This document shows positions 46,640 to 57,330 of a DNA stretch of 64,000 nt, piece by piece; the stretch's first letter is position 1; each line of letters opens with the position of its first letter. Under the pieces are notes generated by a model. The model had not been told where the DNA came from. It searched no databases and saw only the letters and a program-made list of their open reading frames with translations. The stretch spans positions 21,458,139 through 21,522,138 of the forward strand of contig OY743168.1 of the NCBI GenBank assembly GCA_963555705.1, read 5' to 3'. The DNA is from Ligustrum vulgare (Eukaryota; Streptophyta; Magnoliopsida; Lamiales; Oleaceae). A program made the translations under genes and the position numbers.

Positions 46640-47709
46640 CTTCCTTCTGAACTAATTTATGTTTCCATACTTTTCCATGGTGTATATTCTATAAGATAAT
46701 TTTTATTTGGCTTGGTGTAATATTTTTGTTGTAGTATAAAATTATTTGTTTTAAAATTTTAATTTTGTTTTTGATTCATATAAATTCCTGGTGTATTTTG
46801 TGGATTAGTATTACTTGTATTTTCTTTTTTTAACTTGGTTAGTTCCTGGTTGTTGTATATATTCTGGTGGATTTTATCCTGTTGGTACTAAATCTCTTTG
46901 TTGTTCATTCATATTAATTTCTTCTATTTTAAGGTTTTTAAATTTTTCTATATAATCTTCTTCTATTATGTAATCTTCTCAACCTTCTTCTTTAAGATTT
47001 TCCATAAATTTTTCTATTTGTTAAGTAATCATATTTATTCTTAATCTATTGATGACTTTAAATTCTTTGTCAGTTATTATTCTTTTAGGTTTTCTTTTTT
47101 TCCATTTCTTCATATATTCTTGTTATATTTTGGTTTACAATTTCAATATTTTGTTGTATATTATCTAATCTTTTATGTAAATCTTTTTTCCCTATTTCTT
47201 CTTCTTTAATTGTTCTTACCATATTTATTTGTTCTATATTGAAAACTCTTACCATATTTCCTGTTTTATTTATTTTATCAGTTATTTGCTTAATTTGGTT
47301 TTCTAAGGTTATTAATTGTTTTGATAAGTTATTTACATATTACTTTACTTCTAATATTTGTGTGGGTATATTTTTGTTTATATCTTTATAATCATTAGTT
47401 ATTTTTATCATTTGTCTTATTTCTAATGGTAAATTATTGTTAATTTCTTGAACTTGTTCTGGATTTTCTGTTTGTTCTAAGTTTTGTTCTGTAGTTTTAT
47501 TTAAACTTATTCCTAATTTATTTAGTAAAAATAAATTTGTCCAATTTAATTATTTATGTTCTCCAAATCCTTCTTCTCCTAATAATATAAATGGTATAAA
47601 TTTTCCATATGTTTCAGTTATTAAAGGTCAATGACTATTATTTGGTAAATATTTAGATTTATAATTATATACTCTAGGTTCGATTATTGGTAATTTTTTA
47701 GACATTTTT
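46640..47709 (-). pseudogene. decayed N-terminal part of the viral polyprotein
   Basis: Starts at MSKKLPIIEPRVYNY just downstream of the primer site. Several stops and frame changes follow. Readable parts are coiled-coil-like (e.g. LENQIKQITDKINKTG near 47330-47270). No open frame above 60 codons survives. Confidence 0.55.
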
Positions 47710-47737
47710 ATAAATATATTTCTAAGTATAACTACTG

Positions 47738-47749
47738 GCTCTGATACCA
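47738..47749 (-). other. pararetroviral tRNA-Met primer binding site
   Basis: The minus strand reads TGGTATCAGAGC followed by CAGTAG, a perfect 12-nt complement to the 3' end of initiator tRNA-Met. It conventionally marks position 1 of a caulimovirid genome. Confidence 0.85.
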
Positions 47750-47784
47750 CTATGACTCGGATCGTGAAATTTTATTTTGCGGAA

Positions 47785-48054
47785 TTATAATCTTTGCTTT
47801 ATTCTTCTTAAAAATCTTTCTTCAAATTCATCCATATATCTAATATCTTCTTGTCTAATTAAGTTTTCTTCTTTTAATCTTAAATATTCATTATGTTGTA
47901 AGACTAGTCTTTTAATTTCTATATGTTTTTCTATGGCAATAGGATCAGTTTTTAAATTTCTTCTTATTCTTTCTAATTCTAAATATTCACTATGTAAACT
48001 TCTAATTAAATCTTTTCTTTTTTCGTGAAGTATATGAGGATCATAAACAGGCAT
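47785..48054 (-). CDS. small helical ORF at the viral right end
   Basis: 89 residues, charged and helical (HEKRKDLIRSLHSEYLELER, MDEFEERFLRRIKQRL), ending 35 nt before the primer site. It is uninterrupted. Function unknown. A full ORF just upstream of the primer site is unexpected for a simple leader, so it may belong to a second or permuted viral copy. Confidence 0.5.
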   Translation of the reverse strand: MPVYDPHILHEKRKDLIRSLHSEYLELERIRRNLKTDPIAIEKHIEIKRLVLQHNEYLRLKEENLIRQEDIRYMDEFEERFLRRIKQRL

Positions 48055-48385
48055 AATATTTTTTAATTATGAAATAATTAATAAAAATTTTAAAGTAATT
48101 AAATTTTTAGAATTTATTATGTGTTAAACTTAATAGGATAATATATGAAATAATGTATTGGTTATATTTTTAGCTAAATGGTAAAATAGGTATTAATTTA
48201 TGTTTGTACACTAGTTAGTAGGATTTGTTAGTACAAGTAGAATTATTGATATCTAAATATATAAGGGTAAAATAGGTATTCAAAAGATTTTTCTTTATCC
48301 ATCCTTTTTAGATATGTAGATAGATAGATGTAGATGTAGAGAAGATAGATTTGACCACTTTCTAGCATTGCCATCCTTTCCATTT

Positions 48386-48387
<2 letters not shown>

Positions 48388-48420
<33 letters not shown>
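48388..48420. repeat. (ATT)11 microsatellite
   Basis: 33 nt of perfect ATT repeats. Confidence 0.9.
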
Positions 48421-48623
48421 TTGATATGTTAAGTAAACTTAAAATTCGTTGAACTTTTGTATTAGTGGTCCTAACTATGTATTTATTATTGTTGTTTGTT
48501 GTGTTACGTTACCAGGAAACAACGCAAAGGAAGTGAATTGTGCATTGTTCGCTTTTTGGAAACATGGTGTCTGCCTTAAGGTGGAGATTCCAAGAGTTTT
48601 TGTTTACGCTTTAACTTCTTAAA

Positions 48624-48660
48624 TTTTGTTACCCTCCCCGTGGTGGGGAAGGTAACAAAA
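48624..48660. repeat. GC-rich 16-bp hairpin
   Basis: TTTTGTTACCCTCCCC at 48624-48639, a 5-nt loop GTGGT, then GGGGAAGGTAACAAAA at 48645-48660, pairing with a single mismatch. It stands out from the AT-rich surroundings. It is followed by another GC-rich stretch (CCCACCCCTCACAGGGGCGG). Origin unknown. Confidence 0.8.
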
Positions 48661-48800
48661 TGCCCACCCCTCACAGGGGCGGCCCCCACTGGTAGTTTAA
48701 AGTGTATAGGAGGTAGCATCTTGTGGAATGGAATTAACACCGGTGCAAGAATCCAATGTAAGGTTTCCAAAGGTTTTGGTAATTAATATTAGTCTTTCTA

Positions 48801-49050
48801 TCAATCTAATTAACTAATATTAATAGTTGGTTCTTTCTTAAAATAACATTTTCCCATCTCCTTTAAAATCTCCATATTTTCTGAATATAAAGTCTCAAAT
48901 GGTCCTGTAAATAAAATTTCATGACTAGGTAAAATTACTTACATTTAACATTAATTGTTTATGTTTGTGTAACTTTTTTTACTGTTACAATGTCACTCAA
49001 ATCATCACAAATATAAATCGTCACATGCAACGCACGTGTTAGTCTACTAG
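48801..49050 (+). mobile_element. small non-autonomous Helitron
   Basis: The right end reads CACATGCAACGCACGTGT (hairpin), then TAGTCTACTAG, followed by T. The left end candidate is A|TCAATCTAATTAACTAATATT at 48801. Helitrons insert between A and T and start TC and end CTRR; both hold here. At 250 bp it has no coding capacity. The 3' end is well supported; the 5' end is less certain. Confidence 0.55.
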
Positions 49051-52013
49051 TATTTAGAATAAGAGCATGTGTTGGTACTTGTGGTATTGGATGGATTTTA
49101 AATTTTTTGAAGAATGTGTGAAAAGTAATGGGTTCCGTATAAATGTGCAATTGAAAAAAAAAAATTGGAAAAAATATTAGAAAAAACTTTCGAGGCCAAA
49201 TGGACTCTGAGACTCGTTCTAATTATTTAAAATTCTATAATCAATTTATAAAATTGTTTTAAAATGTACTTAAGTAATTTGCAGATCAGACATAATGACA
49301 AAGGATACGCCTATATGTTGGCATGTTGCTGCACTCCATTTTTTTTATTTATTATTCGTTAAAGTTCATTTATTCAAGTAAGACAATGATTTTTTGATAT
49401 ATTTATTTTAATAAGAATTACAGGTTTAGCATTGCCTCCACCCTAATATATTGATACTTGAAAGACAGTACAAGAAGGAAGGCATAAACCTTTACCGTTA
49501 CGGAATTAAGAGTTTCGATATTTGAAAATAAAGAAAAGATGAGCAAAAAATGAATACGTTTTGTTCAAGTTTATACTTGCAAGGAATATATAAGTACAAG
49601 AAAAGGCATTTCTAAAGCCACAAGAGTGAGCAATCCCAAATCCCCATCTGTCAAGTCTCAATAAGCCTACCATTTTGCAAATCATGTGGAAAGAGAGTTT
49701 TGGAAGTTTGTTTTTGTAATCTTTGCCACAATTTGGTGCATATCAAAATTTAAGTTAAAATTAATAATTAATTTTAAGAAAATGTTATGTTGTCCGAGGT
49801 GGGCTCCAAATAAAAATGCGACAAGTGTCCGAATAATTTATAAATAGGACACTTGACACTTTATAATTGGAGGTGAGCAACATAGGACAACAGAGCAAGA
49901 CTCTTAATTTTAATTACACATTTTATGAGATACACAATTATTATTAACTTTTAATTAAATATTTTATTAACTTTATTAAAATTTACTAAATTATGATTAT
50001 TTTAGATGAAGAAAAGTGACTTTATTTGTCAGATAATTCTTCAGAATGCGCTACATTAGGTCTTCAAAGTGGTGGAAAATCTCTCCAATGTAGAGATGCA
50101 AAAGAAATGAAAAATGTATTTTTTGGCAAAGAATGTAAAAAAATAATGTAAATTTATATTTTTTAGATCTATCTATGGATCCACATAAGACAAACCCAAG
50201 TACCCAACCCACTTGCACCCAAATTTTTAGATCTTTCCATTGGAGTATAATTTGAATTTAGATTTATTGAGATGTAAATGACAATGTAAAAGTAATTTTG
50301 AAGATGTCAATTACACTAAAATTTATATCACGGTTGCTTTATCTTCCTCCAAATATGGGAAAAAAGTGATTTCCATTAGTTTTTGCCAATAGAAAAACTG
50401 CTTATCTAACTTTCATCAAACTATAATTATTGAAAACTAGAAAATTTTTTAATTTATTTCTCATTTACCCGACCATGCTTCTTTCTATCAATTATTAATA
50501 GTGTTCTACATCGCAAATTATTAGTTTGAATTGAGTGTTTTGTAGCGTCACATTTCATATTAAAATGAACTCGTAGTTCGTACGTCTTTTTGTTTGTCTT
50601 CACCTCAGATATCTTTCTAACGCCTCATCTATAACTCCTCTTCAGCCTCATCTATTTTCCTGCTCAATTTGTTCTCTCTTCTCCGACCTACATTATCAAA
50701 TAGTCTTAATTTCATGTTGACACCGGTGAAGTAGGTCAAAAAAATGCAAATACTGAAGAAGTATAATGGCACCGTTTAATTTCATTTCAAAATGATATTT
50801 GCTACAACCGTCGAAACAAATTCTAGCGTAAGATCCCGCCCCTAAAAACTTGTATAATAGTAATAATAACTTATAAATGTGCAGAGAATTTATGGTACCC
50901 TTGTATACTAGAGGCACCATAAATTCTACCAACCGGCCACTTGGTGTGTGGGGGTTGGTTGGCAGGTGGGGTTCGGTGCTAACCAACCAATAGGGATAGG
51001 AGGCGGGGATGATAATTAAGGTGACCAATATTCACTGAACTTATATTTATGTTTTCGATTGATCATTGAAGTTTAAAGTGTCGAATTTTTGTCACTAAAC
51101 TAATCAAAATGTTGAACATTAATCACTCGCATAACTTTCTTAACGAAGATGACGTAACGTTAATCACTCGCATAATCAAAATGTTGACCAACCAAGATAC
51201 ACTAAATTATCACTTAAGAAAATTTTGAAAATGTCTTCGGTTGGTCACTGAAAATTTTGAAAACATCTTCAATTGCTCATTAAAATTTAAGGCGGTCAGG
51301 TTTTGATCACTAGACTTGTAAAAATGAGGTTGACTGACCCGAAAATTTAGAAATACACTTCCAAACGTAAGCGGCTCACTATTCAATCAGTTGAAGTCGA
51401 TGCCACCGTGGTTGCAGCTGAAGCGAATAATCTTGTTGTCCATAATGGATCGTCGAGTATCCTTATTGAGGATATCCAAACTTTGTGTGGAGAGCTCCAA
51501 GTTATCAAATACAAGGCAATTTTTAGACAATGAAACAGTCTTGTCTATAATCTGACTTTTTGGACTTATAGATGTAATTGTTCTTGTAGTTGGGAAAACG
51601 ATTCTGGTGTATCTCTTTTTCCATTTTAATTAATGGATACTGCTCAAGGAAAAAAATGAAAAATACGTATCTTTCTTCCTCCACTCCCCTCGACTGCTTC
51701 ATTTCTTGTTTCTTCCCCCATTGCTTCAACCTTTCAACTATTGTTGTTGGTCTTCTTTCCAACTGAACCACTGTAACAGCACCACCCACCACATCACCAC
51801 CGAACCACCACCTTCCCCTTCCCCACTAAAACAACTAAGTGCGAAGGACTCATTGGACGACTTTGTTTCGAGCTCGTTGGAGGAATAGCCGGTAAACAGA
51901 TATTCTTCCCTCGCCTAAGCTGCTGTTGCTCTTCTTCTTCCTAGCCAACCTACCACCACCACCGAATGGAGGTCCCTCTTATTAGTTCCTTTCTCTCTGC
52001 TACTGATTTATGT
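49051..52013. other. AT-rich spacer
   Basis: No gene is supported. It holds a foldback element (49789-49891) and repeat-like text with recurring TTGATCACT and TTAATCACTCGCATAA words (51060-51320). Short frames at 50696-51028 and 51523-51792 have no recognisable features. Confidence 0.5.
49789..49891. repeat. 103-bp foldback element
   Basis: GTTGTCC / GGACAAC at the ends, with internal paired blocks CTCCAA / TTGGAG and CAAGTGTCC / GGACACTTG. The whole block can fold into an interrupted hairpin, as in small MITEs. No target duplication was resolved. Confidence 0.6.
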
Positions 52014-52170
52014 TCAATTGTTCCCAGAGAAGAAATTGAATGATACTATCAAATTCAACCAACTTTTCAATTCACAAACCAAATCTGGTAATTCCCTAAA
52101 GAGCTTATTGTTTACTAAATTCAAGACTTCAAATTGGCTCAAACATGATATAGAATCAGATGATGATTGA
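52014..52170 (-). pseudogene. LRR-extensin-like gene fragment
   Basis: The minus strand reads QFEVLNLVNNKLFRELPD, then LVCELKSW and LNLIVSFNFFSG. This resembles the end of the LRR domain of plant LRR-extensins or related secreted LRR proteins (the pattern F-x-VLNLxNNKLxGxxPDxxCxLxxLxNxxxSxNFF). Only about 45 residues are present, with a stop after SGNN. It lies inside copy 2 of the repeat and is probably captured cargo. Confidence 0.5.
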
Positions 52171-52269
52171 AGACGACGACGGTGTGGTGTTGAGAAGGTG
52201 GTGGTCATGGTGGCAGTCGTGGTGGCTGTGGTGGTGATCGGTGGTTATGGTATATACTTGAAAATGTAG

Positions 52270-52575
52270 ATAATAGTGCACGTAAAGTGTTTGATTTAAT
52301 GTTTGAGATAAAGTATCATTAAAAAAATGTAAAGTTTCAAGTTGTGATACTACAATTTCGTCCAAAGTATCATAAAAATTTGATAAAGTTTCATATTATG
52401 ATACCAAAAGTTTGAAAGTATTATAAGTATGCTTTTGAAGTATCACAGCAGAAAACTTGACGAAAACAGTATTTTTCAATAAAAAACTGAAGTACTTTTC
52501 AGTGATACTTTAAAATGAAGTAAGTTTCAATTATGATACCAAAAGTTGGGCATTTGTGCAAATGCCCAAAAAAAA
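52270..52575 (-). repeat. unclassified repeat, copy 2 head
   Basis: On the minus strand it begins TTTGGGCATTTGCACAAATG and continues with GGTATCATAATTGAAACTT, TGTGATACTTCAAAAG and ATGATACTTTGGACG. It aligns in order with 22660-22935 on the + strand. The body behind it (lower coordinates) is unlike that of copy 1. Confidence 0.6.
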
Positions 52576-52701
52576 AAAATCCCAGCCGACTACTGTTTCC
52601 CACCAAGAAGCTACACTCCAAAATATTTCTCCCAACAATTCCACTCCCAGTCTACTGCCTTCTCTTCTTATGTCTTCTCTTAATTCTACATGAATGATCT
52701 T

Positions 52702-53571
52702 TGTTGACGTCTGTTTTTGTCAACAAATAATGATAGTCGAGTTTATACAATATTCAAGTGAATGATCAATTTGCAGATAATTCGGTTAAGTACACAGCTC
52801 TGATCCCATATTTCCAACATGAAGATAAAATGTGGATAATAAGTGATATAAAAAGGGGTTTACATATCAAAAGCGAACTAAAATTATAACAGCATAAATT
52901 CACGTCCAGTTCGATACTGATCTAACAGCCAGGTCGGATTAACGTATTCAACTAACAAGATTTTTGGGAGGTTTTTCTATTCTCTCTCCATAAATGAACA
53001 TTTACTCCTCCTATTTATAGTAGTTTAGGATATTGGACATAATTATTACAATACATCACTTCTGGAGGACGTGATTGATTACAGTGAATGACATTTCTGA
53101 CATACTAATAATAAATGACTCTGTTGACATATTTACAGATAACAATGATTATTGACACATTATGCTGCTGATTCGACCATTCTGCAGAGTCACCATTGTC
53201 ACCTCGTTTAGGGTATCCAGGTCGGTTCCTCTAACATCACTTCAGCCATATGAAATCGCCTCGTAGATGATAATCACCTCGGTCGTATGATATCAACTCG
53301 GTCACGCGAAATCACCTCGGAGATGATAAGCACCTCGGTCATGTAAATCACCCGGAGGTGATAATCACCTCGCGTATAATCTAGCTCGGAACATGAAATT
53401 ACTTGGGATAGGGAGGTTACTTTAGCCAACACATGGAGCTATTGTTGTCATCCATTTTCTTGATACTGTCTCGAATTCACTAGAGATCGTCTTTTGAAGA
53501 TCGGATCATATCTTTGACCAATGACTTTTTGAACGTTGAATATACCTTCCACCTCAGCTCGGTATATAACA
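52702..53571 (-). repeat. 3' LTR of the Tat element
   Basis: On the minus strand it starts TGTTATATACCGAGC and ends GACAAAAACAGACGTCAACA. A TATAAATA promoter box is at the complement of 53012-53019, followed by GGAGAGAGAATAG. Internally it has several CCTCGG..ATGATAATCAC-type repeats (53270-53370). Because the partner LTR is outside the window, the boundaries rest on TG...CA, the polypurine tract and the promoter. Confidence 0.7.
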
Positions 53572-53587
53572 AATGTCCCCTCGAGAT
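53572..53587 (-). other. polypurine tract of the Tat element
   Basis: The minus strand reads CTCGAGGGGACATT directly before TGTTATATACC, a common plant gypsy arrangement. Confidence 0.65.
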
Positions 53588-53794
53588 CTATTCAAAATCC
53601 TTGAGGATAGATCTCGAAATCACTTCATAGTTGCACAATCATCATTGATAATTGCCTCTTAGAATTCTACGATTGCTCTAGCCACGTGTCTTTACCTTAT
53701 TGGCGTATCAGACCTTGGATCGTGTGTAGCCGTCAGAGTAATGACAACGCGTCTTGTCATTATGACCGTTGGGAAGATTCCCTCTCTCATCCCC

Positions 53795-53802
53795 TATATA
53801 TA
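53795..53802 (+). promoter_or_regulatory. TATA box for the antisense ORF
   Basis: TATATATA at 53795-53802 on the + strand is followed by a CT-rich leader (TTCTCTTTCCCCCATCTCACA) and a possible donor CATAG|GTGAGC at 53913. It would drive the + strand extra ORF from inside the element. Confidence 0.5.
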
Positions 53803-53930
53803 GGATTCATTTCTCTTTCCCCCATCTCACAAAATCTCTCAAATTGTTGCCGGTTCGTTGTCGTGTGCGACCTTAACGTCTTCTCGTTAACTGATCAGAA
53901 CTGTTGTGCATAGGTGAGCTGAAAAATTTA

Positions 53931-54997
53931 GGCTGCGTTCTCTTTGTCGTTTTCCAGCTGCTTTTCGTTTTCTGTTTTCGAAAAAGTGGAAAACGCGTTC
54001 TCTTGCGCCATTTTCTGGAAAAAATTTGGAAAATGTTTCCAAATTTTATAAAGGAAATGGAAAACGTGTCCGCGTTTTCCACCCATTATAACTATATAAT
54101 GAAAACGCGAAAAACGCGCGTTTTCCGCATTTTCATATTTAAAAAAATAAAATAAAATAATCAAAAAATCTGAAATTTGTCAAAATTTGTCATTTTTAAT
54201 TACATTATTGGTCCCTGATTTTCAAAATTTGTCATTTTAATTCTCAAATTTTGAAATTTCTTTTAGATATACCCTTATTTATTTGAAACTTAGGTCTCTC
54301 AACTTCGGATTTTCTTGCACATTAGTCCAAAAATTTTATTTTTCTTTCAATTTAGTCCTTCGTGTATTTGCTTGATAGGTCATTGTCTTCAAACATGTAT
54401 AACTTTTAATGTACAACTCCGAATTGCACTCCGTTTTTTGCGTTGAACTCCAAATTCAACCATCTTTCTGATGATTTTTCATGTGCTTCATTATTAAGCA
54501 TTTAGTTTTTACTTTTATATTGTAGACACTTATTTTGTAAGGACATCATTGATTAACATAAATTGATTTTTGCAAATTATATTGAAATTAAATTTTAAAC
54601 GTTATGAGTGCTTACTGGAAGGATGTATAAATATGAAGTATTAAATGGAATGATTACTCTAGAAGGGAAAATTGCTACCCAAATGTTGAACGATTACTTT
54701 AGAAGGACTACATGAATTTTTGAACTTTTTTGGCATAACCTCATTTATTTTTGTTTTGCAACTCAAATATGGAATCTTTATTTCATTTATATTCATAAGC
54801 AATATAATTACAAGTATACAAAAATAGTTTTCTGCAAAATTTTAAATAGAATATGTTTTTCAGTTTTTCATTTTCGAAGATAGTTTTCAGAAATAGCAAA
54901 CCAAACGCATTTTCAGCAATTTCGAAAAAAGTCACAGAAAATGGAAAATAGAAAATATTTTCGAAAATGAAAACTGAAACACAAAGAGAACGCAGCC
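53931..54997. mobile_element. PIF/Harbinger MITE, 1067 bp
   Basis: Perfect 16-bp terminal inverted repeats GGCTGCGTTCTCTTTG, fitting G(N)5GTT, are flanked by TTA on both sides (53928-53930 and 54998-55000). TTTTCGAAAA words and GGAAAACG runs continue the inverted similarity inward for more than 100 bp. No transposase frame is present. It lies in the leader or first intron of the antisense ORF of the Tat element and is therefore younger than that element. Confidence 0.9.
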
Positions 54998-55086
54998 TTA
55001 AAACTTTGACTTACTCTTCTTTCCTCATCCTTATAAATTTGGGAATTCTTTCTAAGTATTCAGCTCGCCCTTAGAACAAGCAAAAT

Positions 55087-57330
55087 ATGAGTGGGAGCAT
55101 CAGTGATGATGAGAGTGAGGTGAGATCACTTGGTAAGGGTATACATGCTGATACAAATTCTTCTTCGATCGAGAGCTTAGGGACTCGTTGTGTTTTTCCG
55201 AAGGATGTGGGGGATGAAATCCTCCTCCCTGACCCTTTAGCTATTGTTCCTTCGACCCGGACTATCCTCCCAAGTGCCTTTAGATTCCATCCATCCGCTT
55301 CTTTTAAACAAACTGACCCATGTACTAGTTATAGCTCTGACTTTGCATGAAAACACTTCTGATCAGAAGTGACGTAGGACGAGCTAGTTTGGTGGAAACA
55401 TAAATACAGAATCCCTGATTATGTCCATTTCTTCGCCCCTGAAAGTTTTGAACGTGCCGATCAACCACCTCAGGACTGCGTTGCAGCTAATTACCAAATC
55501 CTTGAGGCAGGTCTGAGATTCCCTCTTCCTTTCATAATAACGAATTGGCTTTGATCCTTGGGAGTTGTACCCACCCAAATTCACCCCAACGGATGGAGAT
55601 ATATCTTGGGTTTTATATCTTTATTCAATAGAATGAGTTATGCTGACCCCACATTAGATGAGTTCAATTTCTCCTATCAATTCCGGGTTGATGGGAAAAA
55701 TTCCTAATGGTTTTATGCCATGACACGAGCCTTCATGGATGGGAAATTGATAGTGGATCTGCAGGAATCAATTCGCCATTGGAAAGAGAAATGGTTTTTT
55801 GTTGGGGGGAACTGGACTAGCCCTTACCGAAACGACGAACTCAGTTCCTATGTTCCAACTCGATATAAAGCAAAATTTAGTAAGTTCTTACTTTGGATTG
55901 CAATTGAGCTGAAAAGTTCTAATATTAATCACATCATTTCTTGCAGAGGTGAAGGAACCGAACCTGGACCAAAAGACCGCCGAGAAAATCATCAAGTTGA
56001 GAGAGGAACCGGAGTGGTTTAGGTCGGTTAAAGAGCTTCTTACCGAGGAGCATTTATTTGAGTCCGATCTAATGTTTATTGACCCATCTGATTACTATCC
56101 TCCTCTTCCCAATGGTGGGTACTCTTGAATCAGGTCTTCCGTAGTCTATGATTTCTTACGAGGTGCACACTTAATCAAGATAGTATTCCTTCGTGTTCTA
56201 TTCCAGGTCGCAAAGGAAAAATGAGAATGGAGAGCATGAAAGTGAAGAAGAAGGCTAATGCTGAAGCCGAAGCTAGTAAGAGGGGAGCTACAAAACAACA
56301 GATGCGATCATCTCTCCATCGAAAACAACCTCAAAATATCCCACCTCCCCAGAAGAAACTAAGGACAGGTTCTCCATCAAGGGATTCAGTGCCTCCTCCT
56401 CCTCCCCATACTATTGGGGAATGAGTTGAGTCTTCACAATCCATTCCTATTACCGAAGGATCATATCTGAGGGTAAACCCAGTCCGAGCTGAACTGGCGA
56501 ACTCATTAAAAGGATCTCGCCCAAAAATTTATAGGGGCTACGTCGCCTCGTCTAATTTGACCCCTATTGGATTGATGAGGGTTCCACTTCAGACGAAGTT
56601 GGCTATGGACGTCCCAGCAAAGACGTGGACACCTAGTCAAGAGAAATTTTTTGAGGATATGCCTATAGACTACCTGGTGGCCACGGGTACAGCTCATATC
56701 GGCCAAGCTCTAAACTACCTATGATCTGCTCAATCTAGAATGAGCGAAGCAACTGCTGACTCTATCAAGTTTAAAAGGTTGGCCGAGGATGCCAAAAGAA
56801 TGTTCGAGCTTGAGGCGAAAGCTAAACAAGAGGCGGAGGCCATACTGAATGAGACATTGGATGAGCTTGCCAAGGCGAAAGAGGTCAATGTTGAGTTGGG
56901 CCAGTGTGAGGAGGAGAAAATTTTGTTGAAGGAGGAAGTGACTCAGCTGAAGGAGTTAAATAAGAAACTTCAAAATGACCCGGCCGAGTCAAAAGGGAAA
57001 GAGGTTGAGCTGATAAGGGAAAAATCGTTGCTCAAGGTGGCAGCCAATTTATCTTACAACAATGCCATTGATAAATTCAAGGAGTAGGACGAGTATGAGC
57101 ACGATGTGGATGAGACCTATTATCTCACGTTTAAAGAGATAGTGGAGGATCTCGAAGCCAAACGTCCCGAGGTGGATATCTCTTTTTTGAAAGAGAAACT
57201 CAACCTAGTATATAAGAAATACTTGGAATTGATGCCATCTGAAATTGACAATCAACCTGAGGCTCTCATCTCGCCGCTCCACGACTCTCAAACTTCCCTT
57301 ACTGACGAGGTCGCAGGTCAACAAAAATGA
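55087..57330 (+). pseudogene. antisense extra ORF (gypsy-type Transposase_28-like)
   Basis: Starts MSGSISDDESEVRSLGKG and reads to a stop at 55350. The next conserved block (ERADQPPQDCVAANYQILEA, GLRFPLPF, NGWRYILGFISLFNRM) at 55450-55650 corresponds to the Pfam 'putative gypsy type transposon' domain found in Tat-lineage extra ORFs; it has stops at 55553 and 55706. Exon-like parts continue at 55720-55880, 55947-56115 and 56206-56424, with probable short introns (TTTA|GTAAGT ... TTGCAG; AATG|GTGGGT ... TTCCAG). The C-terminal half (56740-57330) is a long coiled coil (LAEDAKRMFELEAKAKQEAE) with one stop at 57085. The function of this ORF class is unknown. It lies opposite the pol genes and has its own promoter. 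Confidence 0.75.

Larger units (their letters stand above)
39842..48290 (-). mobile_element. degenerate endogenous pararetrovirus (Caulimoviridae)
   Basis: Minus-strand order from right to left: a small ORF, a tRNA-Met primer site, a polyprotein with coat-type CCHC and a movement protein, protease-RT-RNase H, a transactivator-like ORF, promoter and leader, and another small ORF. There is no integrase and there are no LTRs, which separates it from retrotransposons. Coat before movement domain followed by a separate pol and a fourth ORF resembles the arrangement I recall for solendoviruses; genus assignment is tentative. The length of about 8.4 kb is close to one genome. Many stops show it is not infectious in this form. 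The edges carry imperfect inverted copies of TGTACTAACAAAYYSTAYTAAC (39826 and 48240). Confidence 0.85.

Noticed and set aside
50696..51028. 110-codon minus-strand frame
   Set aside because: No conserved motif, odd composition, and repeats around it; likely chance.
52702..53431. Alternative LTR with start TGTTGGCTAAAG at 53431 (minus)
   Set aside because: No purine-rich tract lies in front of it. The boundary at 53571 has GAGGGGACATT in front and is preferred.
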